Source: Comamonas testosteroni TK102 (lineage in GTDB: Bacteria; Pseudomonadota; Gammaproteobacteria; Burkholderiales; Burkholderiaceae_C). Taken from it: DNA of 64,000 bases. The stretch is taken from positions 3,162,001 through 3,226,000 of the forward strand of contig NZ_CP006704.1 of NCBI RefSeq assembly GCF_000739375.1, in the 5' to 3' direction. The position numbers were made by a program, and so were the translations under genes. The notes beneath the pieces are model-generated. The model was not told the origin of the DNA and did no database searches. It worked only from the letters and a program-made list of their open reading frames with translations. This document shows, one piece after another, positions 20,872 through 28,561 of this stretch (positions are counted from its first letter, which is position 1; the number at the start of each line of letters is the position of its first letter).

Positions 20872-20910
20872 AAAAAGCCCAGTCACAAGAACTTGTGAGC
20901 TGGGCTTTTT
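20872..20910. terminator. Strong bidirectional terminator at the end of the - strand gene array
   Basis: AAAAAGCCCAGTCACAAG (20872-20889) pairs with CTTGTGAGCTGGGCTTTTT (20892-20910) with one bulged base. A and T runs at the two ends fit termination of the - strand operon and of any + strand transcript from the HEPN gene. Confidence 0.85.
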
Positions 20911-20921
20911 GGGTGTGGCAA

Positions 20922-21356
20922 TTACATGCCAGGACTCAGAGAGTCGTTAGTGACTTGCTTAAGCAATTGCTCGTGACGCAGGGTCACAAAGTCTGGGCAT
21001 GTCAATGTAGCGATGTTGGCTTCAGCCTCGACGCCATCCCAACTATCGTTACACCAGGCACTGATGTCGAAGTCCGACGCAAGATCTGGGGAGTAGATGA
21101 CATTGGTTTCGTTGTAGAAGAAAACGACCTCTGGTTTTCCGTTGAACTCCGCTTTCAGGATCACATAGGGGCTATGTTTCTCCTGAATGCCGGTCATCAA
21201 AGGCGCATCAGCGAGTAATGATGACGCGGCTGCTATCCACCCCTTAAAGGTGCGGAGATCGTGGCCAGCGATGGCAATGGCGACCTGTTCAGCAGTCAGT
21301 GCGTAGCTCTGACGATCCGCAGTTGTGCAAAGCGGCTGATTGTTAGTTGCGGTCAT
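20922..21356 (-). CDS. Orphan protein, mobile-element accessory
   Basis: 144 residues. ATG 21356 was preferred to an upstream ATG because GAGAG precedes it and the extra residues look non-coding. The sequence is acidic and mixed alpha/beta in appearance, with YVILKAEFNGKPEVVFFYNE suggesting beta strands. There is no signal peptide or membrane segment. I do not recognise the family. It is the last gene of the - strand array and sits behind an intrinsic terminator/attenuator at 21423-21441, so it probably has its own promoter or depends on readthrough. Confidence 0.6.
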   Translation of the reverse strand: MTATNNQPLCTTADRQSYALTAEQVAIAIAGHDLRTFKGWIAAASSLLADAPLMTGIQEKHSPYVILKAEFNGKPEVVFFYNETNVIYSPDLASDFDISAWCNDSWDGVEAEANIATLTCPDFVTLRHEQLLKQVTNDSLSPGM

Positions 21357-21422
21357 TTCCAACTCTCTAAACTGGAAAGGCGCGGCCCGACTGGGCGACA
21401 ACGCCCGTCCGGGTTAAAAAAT

Positions 21423-21441
21423 CGCTGGCCCTTGGCCAGCG
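21423..21441 (-). terminator. Intrinsic terminator between two orphan genes
   Basis: Read on the - strand, CGCTGGCC-AAG-GGCCAGCG is followed by ATTTTTT. The perfect 8-bp stem lies 22 bases after the stop of the 328-residue gene and within the leader of the next gene. A second small hairpin, GGGCG-TTGT-CGCCC (21406-21393), follows. Confidence 0.85.
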
Positions 21442-21463
21442 CGAGGTTCAAATAGCTTGCGCT

Positions 21464-22450
21464 TTAGATGGCGATAACGGACGCAAAGCACACCTTCAGA
21501 TACCCATCGGAATCCTGGTATCCAGGCCAGTCTTTACTGCAACTGCTCATATCACCTGGACGATAGTTGCAGTGGCCGCAAGATGCGCATAAGTCATCGT
21601 CAGCGATGCTTTTGACGCCAAATGACTGGACCTTGAGCAATGCACCGCTCGCCAAGGCATATGCCTCGTGAATAGGGATGCAGTTCTCGCCCTCCTCTGC
21701 TGTCACTTCACACGGCCCGAACACCTTTGCCCCGGAAAAGCCAGCCCAACTATCTCCAGCCCAAAAGCCCGTTTTATCTTGTACGAATTCGTGATCCGAG
21801 AAGACAACGAACAACTTGGATTCGAGCTGCAGAATTGGCGGCACAAAGCCCAGAATGCGGTTCAGAACCGATCCTATGCCTTCGCCAGGATGCTTTTGGA
21901 AAGCGCCCTTCAAGAGCCGCGCATGCATCGTGTCAAGACGCTTGAGCACATCCTGTTCATCGAGTACCGGCCATTCACCTTCTTGTGGCAAGACATCACA
22001 GAGCAGAGATGGCACATAGGCTTGATAGTCCTTGGATTGCAGCAAAGCATATGTGCCAAGATCTTCCTCGCTGTCAGTGAACCAAGCCCACACAGGGTTA
22101 TCGGTTGGCAGCACGGACGGCATCTGTTGGCGAAAGCCCAGCTGTAGCAGTCGTCTGTCAGATTCCGTTTGCGTGTAAGGCTCGTGCTCGATGAAATCAT
22201 TACTCCCATCGAACATTGCTTCGATAGCCAGGCGATCCATCATTTGGCGAGGGACTACTAAGCCATGCTCTGCAGTCACGGTGAGCAACCAGCCAGAGTC
22301 CTTCGACCCGAGCTCCACCAGTGAGGTGTAGTAAATGTCGCCTTCGGAATGAATATTGGCAAAGAATGAGCCTGTTGGGCGGTCGTAGCCGCATTCCAGA
22401 ACCATTTCAATACCGTTCACGTTCGTTTGATTAATTAAGTGCTTGGACAT
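21464..22450 (-). CDS. Orphan protein with C-terminal Cys cluster
   Basis: 328 residues. The start ATG 22450 is fixed by AAAGGA just upstream. It is soluble and acidic with no signal peptide. Near the C-terminus CASCGHCNYRPGDMSSC gives four closely spaced cysteines plus a histidine, consistent with a zinc-binding knuckle. I cannot assign a family. Its leader is unusually rich in hairpins (22451-22510). Genes of this type fill the cargo end of conjugative-element maintenance modules. Confidence 0.62.
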   Translation of the reverse strand: MSKHLINQTNVNGIEMVLECGYDRPTGSFFANIHSEGDIYYTSLVELGSKDSGWLLTVTAEHGLVVPRQMMDRLAIEAMFDGSNDFIEHEPYTQTESDRRLLQLGFRQQMPSVLPTDNPVWAWFTDSEEDLGTYALLQSKDYQAYVPSLLCDVLPQEGEWPVLDEQDVLKRLDTMHARLLKGAFQKHPGEGIGSVLNRILGFVPPILQLESKLFVVFSDHEFVQDKTGFWAGDSWAGFSGAKVFGPCEVTAEEGENCIPIHEAYALASGALLKVQSFGVKSIADDDLCASCGHCNYRPGDMSSCSKDWPGYQDSDGYLKVCFASVIAI

Positions 22451-22510
22451 GGGATTCCTTTCGTTGAAAGCAGAAAGGGGACCGTCCCCCCCAGGGGCAT
22501 GACGGCGCCC
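22451..22510 (-). promoter_or_regulatory. Hairpin-rich leader with the ribosome site partly in a stem
   Basis: Read on the - strand, the leader holds GC-rich complementary runs (GGGGCGCC..GCCCC, GGGGACGGTCCCC) and then CTTTC-AAC-GAAAGGAATCCC before the ATG. The GAAAG half of the last stem is part of the Shine-Dalgarno AAAGGA, so folding would mask it. This is a candidate translational control element. Confidence 0.4.
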
Positions 22511-22561
22511 CAAGGGTAAAAAGAGAGTTAGAAGAAGATTACCCAGTGAATACGGGACAAG

Positions 22562-22807
22562 TTACAGAACCCTGTCTTTCGCTGTGAGCGCTTTCTGGAG
22601 CATCGTGCGAAGATGATCCTGTTCCAGTACAACACGAGCCTTATATTTCTCTTTAGCAGATGGTTCCAAGGCATCGTTTGAAGCTAATGTCCAAATTAAT
22701 GCAATCACCATTACCTGGTCCATCAACAATTCAATGCTCGGGTTTTTCTCTGTATGCACCATGGATTTGTAATTCCTTGGACGTTCAAAGGTGTTTTCGA
22801 GGCTCAT
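22562..22807 (-). CDS. Small orphan protein
   Basis: 81 residues. ATG 22807 was chosen because GGAG lies six bases upstream; the ATG at 22813 would sit directly against that site. It is largely helical with a hydrophobic stretch QVMVIALIWTLAS (about 32-44) followed by a charged helix. A single membrane helix is possible but the flanks are not typical. Function unknown. It lies 64 bases downstream of the 247-residue gene. Confidence 0.55.
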   Translation of the reverse strand: MSLENTFERPRNYKSMVHTEKNPSIELLMDQVMVIALIWTLASNDALEPSAKEKYKARVVLEQDHLRTMLQKALTAKDRVL

Positions 22808-22871
22808 ATTCATCTCCAGTAGATAAGGAAGATGGACACTTGCCCCAGGGCATCTAGTGCCCATCAGGGAT

Positions 22872-23615
22872 TTATAGGTTGACACCCAACTTGCTCATTG
22901 CCGCAGACGCCGAAGCCTGCACATTTGCTTTTCGGTATGCCAGGTACGCATCAATGTCTTTGGTACCCACGTACACGGACTTTTGATTGCTCATCAACTC
23001 AGAATGGACCCTGCGACAAGCGGAGGCGTAAACAAATGAATAGGCTACTGCCCGCATCCGTTCCTTCACGCTTTGTTTCTCATGAAAGGTCAGATATAGC
23101 GACAGGATAAATTCATTGGCTGGTACGTTGAGATACCGCTTATTCAAATGAAACCAATCACCAACGCAACTGCGCGTTTTGAAGTTGTCAGCCTCAAGCA
23201 ATAACTCAAGCTCTAGCTGAAACTCCACTTCATCGCCATGCCAGCGTGCTTGCGCAAACGCATCGCATTCTTCATTCTGATCGGCAAGAACCGTCTTATC
23301 GTAGAACTCCTTATAGCTCTTAGCCCAATTTTCTAGCGGAACCAGCGACTCGGCGAGATCGCGCATCATTGTTGAGGCATCCTTCAATTGCTTCAATTGA
23401 GTTGGATTGAGGTTCTCGAAATTACTTTGAGCTTTCACCAATGAGGTGGCGGTTCGCTTCGCATGGGCAATCTGATGTTTGATCTTCGCAACGCCTCGGA
23501 GCTGAATTTCAAAGTACCAACGTTCAATGAGCTCCATATCCAATGACGCGCCACGCCTTGAAGCCTTCAATGGATGCAATTCGAGATAGCGTTCAAGGAC
23601 TGATTTCTTATTCAT
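22872..23615 (-). CDS. Orphan helical protein
   Basis: 247 residues with TTTGGAGGCC just before the ATG. The sequence is almost wholly helical and charged, with likely coiled coil around residues 40-110 and a basic N-terminus. There is no signal peptide. No family is recognised. It starts immediately after an intrinsic terminator (23644-23677) that ends the preceding - strand gene, so it is probably expressed from its own promoter in that gap. Confidence 0.6.
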   Translation of the reverse strand: MNKKSVLERYLELHPLKASRRGASLDMELIERWYFEIQLRGVAKIKHQIAHAKRTATSLVKAQSNFENLNPTQLKQLKDASTMMRDLAESLVPLENWAKSYKEFYDKTVLADQNEECDAFAQARWHGDEVEFQLELELLLEADNFKTRSCVGDWFHLNKRYLNVPANEFILSLYLTFHEKQSVKERMRAVAYSFVYASACRRVHSELMSNQKSVYVGTKDIDAYLAYRKANVQASASAAMSKLGVNL

Positions 23616-23643
23616 ATGGCCTCCAAATATTCGAACAAAGAAA

Positions 23644-23677
23644 AACCCACTACCCGACGAATTTCGGGTAATGGGTT
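23644..23677 (-). terminator. Intrinsic terminator
   Basis: Read on the - strand, a 14-bp stem with one mismatch (23677-23664 with 23657-23644) is followed by TTTCTTTG. It ends transcription of the 145-residue gene upstream. Confidence 0.75.
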
Positions 23678-23692
23678 GGTTAGAGCCTCTGC

Positions 23693-24130
23693 TTAGTTAT
23701 CTGTGCCAGTTGCCTTGCGAGACAACGGGAGCATGATGACATTGGCAGAAGGAGCCGGTGGCTTAGGCGATTTATGGGACTTTTGCAGCTTGTACTCATT
23801 GAGAGCCACACGGGTCCAACGAGCAAAGCAAACGCTAAGCGACCAAAGGGCACGAAGCAACTCCAAACACTTTCGCTTGATTCGCGCAGTAGCCTGACCC
23901 ACGTCATGAGCCTTTGCATATCGAATCTGCGAGCGCTTGACCGTCTCTTCCGCCATCAGATAGGCACCTAGGAACTGAAGTTTCAGATCCGGGTACATAT
24001 CCAACGTGTTGAGAAATATGCGTGCTACGACAGGGTCGTTGACGCGAGAGATCATCTTCACCAGCAGCTGGCGATCCACGTCAAAAGGCGAGGATGCCGG
24101 CTTCTTGGCAGAACGTTGAGATTGATGCAT
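23693..24130 (-). CDS. Orphan basic protein
   Basis: 145 residues, with CTAGGAG seven bases before the ATG. The N-terminus is basic (HQSQRSAKKPASS), the middle helical, and the C-terminus Lys/Pro-rich (KSHKSPKPPAPSANV). The composition suggests nucleic-acid or protein binding but no domain is recognised. It is followed by a clear terminator and preceded by a leader hairpin at 24161-24189. Confidence 0.58.
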   Translation of the reverse strand: MHQSQRSAKKPASSPFDVDRQLLVKMISRVNDPVVARIFLNTLDMYPDLKLQFLGAYLMAEETVKRSQIRYAKAHDVGQATARIKRKCLELLRALWSLSVCFARWTRVALNEYKLQKSHKSPKPPAPSANVIMLPLSRKATGTDN

Positions 24131-24160
24131 GTGTTGCTCCTAGATGTTGGGCAACACGGT

Positions 24161-24189
24161 CCCCGACGGGATTGTGTTATCCCGTGGGG
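24161..24189. other. Leader hairpin
   Basis: CCCCGACGGGAT (24161-24172) pairs with ATCCCGTGGGG (24179-24189) with one bulge and a 6-base loop. It lies upstream of the 145-residue - strand gene. The rest of 24190-24382 shows no gene. Confidence 0.5.
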
Positions 24190-24382
24190 TTGAAGAATGT
24201 CCTCGCCAGCGTGAGCTGATGCGCATCTCTCAAGGACTCAGATGCTACAAAGCTCCGAAGAGCCAATGTGCGTCGATTTTAGCGCCGAAACTGAGTGCAA
24301 CGCAATCCTTGCTTCCAGCAAAGCAACCATCATCTCTTAAAATGCCTCATAATATGTTCTGTCATTTTAATGGAGCATATTG

Positions 24383-24679
24383 ATGTCTAACTCTGCGGTG
24401 TCGTACAAGGATCTGCTGGCCCAACGCGCAACACTCGAAGCCCAGATTGAAGCAGCACGTAAAAGCGAAATCGGCACAGCCGTGCAACAGATTAAGGGTT
24501 TGATCGCGACATATGGATTGACCCAAGACGATATATTCCCCCAAGCGAAAGCAAAAGCAACTCGCGGCTCTGTTGACCCCAAGTATCGTGACCCTGAGAC
24601 TGGTCAAACTTGGACAGGCCGTGGCAAGCCTCCTGTCTGGATCAAAGATAAGGATCGCTCGCAATTCGAAATCAAATGA
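24383..24679 (+). CDS. H-NS/MvaT-like histone-family nucleoid protein
   Basis: 98-residue H-NS family protein. An N-terminal coiled-coil oligomerisation helix (about 8-40) leads to the C-terminal DNA-binding motif KYRDPETGQTWTGRGKPPVW typical of beta-proteobacterial H-NS paralogues. It is the only + strand gene in the module, with TGGAG seven bases upstream and a terminator right behind. Element-borne H-NS proteins usually silence AT-rich transferred genes and lower the fitness cost of the element; that role here is inferred from context. Confidence 0.88.
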   Translation: MSNSAVSYKDLLAQRATLEAQIEAARKSEIGTAVQQIKGLIATYGLTQDDIFPQAKAKATRGSVDPKYRDPETGQTWTGRGKPPVWIKDKDRSQFEIK

Positions 24680-24700
24680 TTGCAGCAGGTTTGATATTAG

Positions 24701-24724
24701 ATGGCCACTAAGTGGCCATTTTTT
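24701..24724 (+). terminator. Terminator after the H-NS-like gene
   Basis: ATGGCCAC-TAA-GTGGCCAT (24701-24719) is followed by TTTTT. It is a perfect 8-bp stem and probably also serves the converging helicase gene. Confidence 0.85.
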
Positions 24725-24742
24725 ATGAGCACTTAAAATAGA

Positions 24743-26194
24743 TCAGGCATATTCAAGTGCCCGCACTTCCTCGCGAGCTTCATCTGGCACAGTTTCTACA
24801 GCCGCTCGTTGTTGGACAGGCAATGCTTTCTTGGCTGCCTCCACCACTTCTATTTCTGTGGTGTGCTTGTTCTCCTGCAGCTGCAGCACGCCCTCATCGA
24901 TAGTGCCCTGGATGATGGGCACCAGGACCAGCACATCGCGGATCTGACCCAAGCGGTAGGCCCGGTCCTCTGCCTGGCGCATCAAGGCTGGCGTCCACGG
25001 CATGGAGGCAAATGCCACGATGTTGGCAGCCGTCAGCGTGATGCCCACGCCCGCAGCCATGGTGGTGCCAATGAATACCTTGATGCTTGCGTCCCTCTGG
25101 AACGCATCTACCGCAGCCTGCCGACGCTTCAAGCTATCCGAGCCGACCAGCGAGACACAGCCTACGCCAAGGCTGGCCAGGGCCTGTTTAAGGGCCTCCA
25201 CGGTGCTCATGTACTCGCAGAAGATGATGAGCTTGCCGTCCTCTCCCATTGCCTGCACGGTTTCGACCAGGTACGGAACCTTCAGACCTTCAAGGCATTT
25301 ACGCAGGCGAACGATCTTGGGCATGGCCTGCAGGGTCATGTCGCCATAGATCTCCTTGTAGACATCGAGCCCCTCTGGCGACAGAGGCACAAACTGCCTC
25401 GCCTTGTCACCCAGATCCTTGAGCACGTCCTTGCTGCGACGGATCATCCAGCCCTGGATCGCTGCAGCCAGTGCTGCTCGCTTCTCAGGGCTACCCGCGT
25501 AGCTCTTGCGGAACTCAGCCAGCGTGAGACTACCGAGGCGATGGCCCGTGATGCGCAGCAGTGTATGCATCTCAATCTCGCGATTGAGCAACGGCGTGCC
25601 GGTGACGACAAAGCATCGCTCTATCCGTGCTGCCAGCAGGAACACATTGCGCGTGCGGCCGCTCTTGTATTCCTTCAGGTAGTGGGCTTCATCCACGGCC
25701 ATCACCGCGAACTCCAGCTCACTCTCGCGCACTAGGCCGCCCATGCGTTCGTAGTTGCCGATCACCCAGTCACAGCCAGCCAGCGTCGAAATCCGGTCCT
25801 CACCGATCATCCCGACGCGAGCGTCTGGGTAGACCATCTTGATCTCTCGCTCCCAGTTCAAACGTAGGGATGCAGGGCATACGATCAGGACCCGGCCGCT
25901 GCCAGCAGCCATCCGGGATGCCACGACCGTCTGGCGGCTTTTGCCCAGGCCCATGTCATCGCCCATGCAGGCGCCCGATTGGCGCAGCATATGTGCGACG
26001 CCTTCGGCCTGGTAGTCGCGCAGCACGCCACAGGCGACCAGGCTGGCCAGGGCCACCCGGTCATACGGCATGTCATCGACGTGGCCATGCTCAGTCGATA
26101 GGAAACCGGTGCCCTCTTCTTCACCAGGCCCGCCGCCCCCCGCCCAGCGGTGGCGATGCAGCGGGCACGCTGATAGGCGAGCCTTCGTTGCCAC
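24743..26194 (-). CDS. SNF2-type DNA helicase/translocase, C-terminal part of a frameshifted gene
   Basis: Superfamily 2 ATPase core. It shows DYQAEGVAHMLRQ (Q-like), a Walker A variant DDMGLGKSRQT, DEAH, the SNF2 motif III-like FVVTGTPLLNREIE, and motif VI QAEDRAYRLGQ. SNF2 proteins move along DNA or remodel protein-DNA and fork structures. The first ~30 residues of this frame are out-of-frame sequence. The real N-terminus is the HARP-like segment encoded at 26121-26747, joined if one C is removed from the six-C tract at 26136-26141. The corrected gene (24743-26747) would encode about 667 residues, a normal size for a bacterial SMARCAL1-like protein. In PFGI-1-type elements topB commonly follows ssb; here this helicase is found in that area. 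Confidence 0.82.
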   Translation of the reverse strand: MATKARLSACPLHRHRWAGGGGPGEEEGTGFLSTEHGHVDDMPYDRVALASLVACGVLRDYQAEGVAHMLRQSGACMGDDMGLGKSRQTVVASRMAAGSGRVLIVCPASLRLNWEREIKMVYPDARVGMIGEDRISTLAGCDWVIGNYERMGGLVRESELEFAVMAVDEAHYLKEYKSGRTRNVFLLAARIERCFVVTGTPLLNREIEMHTLLRITGHRLGSLTLAEFRKSYAGSPEKRAALAAAIQGWMIRRSKDVLKDLGDKARQFVPLSPEGLDVYKEIYGDMTLQAMPKIVRLRKCLEGLKVPYLVETVQAMGEDGKLIIFCEYMSTVEALKQALASLGVGCVSLVGSDSLKRRQAAVDAFQRDASIKVFIGTTMAAGVGITLTAANIVAFASMPWTPALMRQAEDRAYRLGQIRDVLVLVPIIQGTIDEGVLQLQENKHTTEIEVVEAAKKALPVQQRAAVETVPDEAREEVRALEYA

Positions 26195-26747
26195 TTGTGG
26201 TCAACTCTTCGATGACCACCGGCTGCTCATGGACGAATACGAACTCCGACGACACGCCGGCAATGCTGGCCAGCCGCTCCATGATGAGCTCAGGATCGGC
26301 TCTGACTTGCCACGCTGACGCATGCTTGTGGAAGTAGCCGCCCAACGAGCGCATCGCCTTCACGCATAGCGGGTCGTAGGTAAAGCTAACCGCCCATGAA
26401 CCGCGTGCTAGGTCTCCCTTCACCAGCGGGAAGATCTGAACATCGAGCAACTGCGAGAAGTAGTCGGGATCAGGAGCTGCGACAGCGGCGCGCAGTTGCA
26501 CATCGAGCTGCTCCATATCCACGAAGTGCCCAGCAAACGCATGCTTAATCACATCGTCGGCATAACTGGAGTCGGTAGTTTGAAGCAGCCACATGCGCCG
26601 AGCTCCACTCCACCAAGCATCGTAGTTTGCAAGTGGACGGCTCACACCTGGAACTGCCAGGAGCTGCAGGCCGAGCCTGCGTCCATCCGAGACGGCTTTG
26701 ATAAGGAGATCCGGCGGGCGGATCGTGACGGGCCTAGGCAACATCAA
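26121..26747 (-). CDS. HARP-like N-terminal part of the frameshifted SNF2 helicase
   Basis: 208 residues as read. The region VSFTYDPLCVKAMRSLGG followed by FHKHASAWQVRADPELIMERL resembles the HARP module that precedes SNF2 domains in SMARCAL1-type annealing helicases. The last residues (GGGRRAW) come from reading through the six-G tract. One G fewer gives PPLGGGGPGEEEGTGFLS and runs directly into the ATPase frame. The ATG overlaps the stop of the upstream 94-residue gene (ATGA), so the two are translationally coupled. Confidence 0.7.
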   Translation of the reverse strand: MMLPRPVTIRPPDLLIKAVSDGRRLGLQLLAVPGVSRPLANYDAWWSGARRMWLLQTTDSSYADDVIKHAFAGHFVDMEQLDVQLRAAVAAPDPDYFSQLLDVQIFPLVKGDLARGSWAVSFTYDPLCVKAMRSLGGYFHKHASAWQVRADPELIMERLASIAGVSSEFVFVHEQPVVIEELTTSGNEGSPISVPAASPPLGGGRRAW

Positions 26748-27028
26748 AGCCCCTCGCGAACAACTCTTGTTGCTGGTGACTCATAACCCCAACCTTCGGC
26801 CATCCATAGCGCCCATGTGAGCGTTGAATCAGAAACCTGCAGCCCCGATATAAGCGGATCAAAATCGCTGGAACACTTCAAGATAAAAGTGTCGTAGGAC
26901 TTCCCGATCAGAGCGATATTTTTATTGAACACATCCTGGCAAGTATTGGCCCATGCCACAGGATCGAAATTCGTATCGACTGGATCGGGAACAACGAGCC
27001 CCAAAAATTGATATTTTTCTTGCACCAT
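26744..27028 (-). CDS. Small orphan protein coupled to the helicase gene
   Basis: 94 residues. ATG 27028 was preferred over 27061 because CAGGAGA precedes it. Its stop overlaps the helicase start by four bases. Tryptophans and acidic residues are frequent (TWALWMAEGWGYES). It has no signal peptide, no membrane segment and no recognised family. A role tied to the helicase or SSB is a guess from position only. Confidence 0.58.
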   Translation of the reverse strand: MVQEKYQFLGLVVPDPVDTNFDPVAWANTCQDVFNKNIALIGKSYDTFILKCSSDFDPLISGLQVSDSTLTWALWMAEGWGYESPATRVVREGL

Positions 27029-27082
27029 ATTCTCCTGTGGACTCAATTGGCGACTGAGCATGCGCCACAGGAAAACCGATAT

Positions 27083-27409
27083 TTATTCTGTCATCTGGTA
27101 GCTGAAGTTATGACGGACAAGCCATAACCGCACCACCGCATCAACGCGACTATCAAAGTCGCCAATCAACATAGAGTCCGACTGCGACGATTCATCGTAT
27201 GTGACCGTGAGACGCGTGTGCCAGGTACCATCAAACTGGAGCTTGCAATATCCCACGCATACATCCTTGCCATTGGAATCTCGCACGACTAAGAATGCGG
27301 GTGCATTTTCTTCATTCACCTTTTGCGATGGCGCAACCACCATGGTGAATCGACCATCGACAAGCAATGTGATGTCGTCCGAGGCCTGTTGATCGGGATG
27401 TAAAGTCAA
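27083..27409 (-). CDS. Orphan protein with TTG start
   Basis: 108 residues. The start is TTG 27409, fixed by AGGAG seven bases upstream; no ATG is available in that region. Alternating hydrophobic residues suggest an all-beta fold (FTMVVAPSQ, AFLVVRDSNG, WHTRLTVTYDESS). Function unknown. It lies between ssb and the small gene coupled to the helicase, all in one direction. Confidence 0.58.
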   Translation of the reverse strand: MTLHPDQQASDDITLLVDGRFTMVVAPSQKVNEENAPAFLVVRDSNGKDVCVGYCKLQFDGTWHTRLTVTYDESSQSDSMLIGDFDSRVDAVVRLWLVRHNFSYQMTE

Positions 27410-27436
27410 GATGTGCTCCTTGGTTAAAAACGGTCT

Positions 27437-27883
27437 TTAAGCAGGCTGGCCTGCGTGGTAGGGTTCCTGCACTTCGCCTGAGGAGCCATCCGACTGCTCC
27501 GTGGACGAGCGGCGTGAAGCCTCGAACTCAATGGTCTTCACACGCGACAGCAGAAGTGCGACATCCTGGGCCTCGATCTTGAACACCATCACTTGACCGC
27601 CAGTAGCCTCATCGCGCGCCATGTACTCAAGCTCTTCCCCCATCACTAGCACTCTGGCTCCCTTGCGCAGGAGCCGCGCGGCATCGCGAGCCTTCGCTCC
27701 GTAGATTTCCACCTCGCGCCAAAAACCGCCAACCTCTTCGATTCCGCCCTCCTCGGTGCGGCCGTATCGGCTGAACCGAACACGCATACTGGCGACATCA
27801 AACTCGCCGTTAGGCCCACCCTTGAGCGTCCTGAGACTAGGAGAACTACCCAGGTTTCCCTTGCCGATAAACAATTGCGACAT
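27437..27883 (-). CDS. ssb: Single-stranded DNA-binding protein of the mobile element
   Basis: SSB-family OB-fold protein of 148 residues. ATG 27883 was chosen (AAGGAAA nine bases upstream; begins MSQLFIGKGNLGSSPSLRTL) rather than an ATG 45 bases earlier. The OB core shows the usual RVRFSRYG..GFWREVEIYGAKARDAARLLRKGARVLVMGEL-like pattern. The C-terminal tail is polar and lacks the DDDIPF tip of housekeeping SSB, which is common for element-borne copies. It sits in the DUF3158/ssb part of a PFGI-1-type maintenance cluster and would coat single-stranded DNA during replication or transfer. Confidence 0.85.
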   Translation of the reverse strand: MSQLFIGKGNLGSSPSLRTLKGGPNGEFDVASMRVRFSRYGRTEEGGIEEVGGFWREVEIYGAKARDAARLLRKGARVLVMGEELEYMARDEATGGQVMVFKIEAQDVALLLSRVKTIEFEASRRSSTEQSDGSSGEVQEPYHAGQPA

Positions 27884-27949
27884 ATCCAATTTCCTTGCAG
27901 TGCTGATTGAATGCCCGAGCTGCTGCACCAGGTCAGCCCAGGCACGGAC

Positions 27950-28561
27950 TTAGAGGGTCGAAATCGGGGAGCGTGGATAAAGAAAGACAGGAGCCTTGTC
28001 CACGCTCACGCGAATACGCTTGATATCGCCACGCGTCTGCTGGTGCTCCTCATTCAAGGCCACAGCGCGTTGGGACGCTGCCATGCACCATTGACGGAGT
28101 TCACTGGGCAGGCCTGACGCAAGCTCCTCCACCTCTTCAAAGCTCAAATGGCGGTTAGAGCCCATGCGTTGGCGCCAGCGCAGAAAGACATAGCCCGTTG
28201 TGCTTTTCTGGTGCACGACCAGATAGAAGCTCAGTCCTGGAACAGATTTCGACTTCTCGGACAAATCGCGCATCTGTTTCAGGATTGCGTCGATGCCGTC
28301 AAGTTTCTGGCGCAATCTGGACAGGGTGCCCCTACCCGTAAGGGCCTTTACGTCAGCTCGATCTTGACAGTCCTGATCCGCCAGGGCTTGACGACCCCAC
28401 AGCACGTTGTTGACGACTCGGGCACGACCGGTGTGCTGCGAAGCCCCTTTTATTTCCAGATCCCTTTTCACACCAATCCCTTTCAATATCAGTTCCAAAC
28501 GACTGCGCGCGGTCTTAATCAGCGGTGGCTGTAGCTTCTGGGCCAGTAGAAGCGGATGCAT
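27950..28561 (-). CDS. DUF3158-family integrating-element protein
   Basis: About 203 residues (222 if the upstream ATG at 28618 is used). The core (GLSFYLVVHQKSTTGYVFLR, then NRHLSFEEVEELASGLP) matches the DUF3158 family found next to ssb and the PFL_4669-type gene in PFGI-1, ICEclc and SPI-7 relatives. The role is unknown. The 5' end overlaps the neighbouring gene by 47 bases or more, and the start is uncertain because no strong ribosome site is visible. Confidence 0.75.
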   Translation of the reverse strand: MHPLLLAQKLQPPLIKTARSRLELILKGIGVKRDLEIKGASQHTGRARVVNNVLWGRQALADQDCQDRADVKALTGRGTLSRLRQKLDGIDAILKQMRDLSEKSKSVPGLSFYLVVHQKSTTGYVFLRWRQRMGSNRHLSFEEVEELASGLPSELRQWCMAASQRAVALNEEHQQTRGDIKRIRVSVDKAPVFLYPRSPISTL

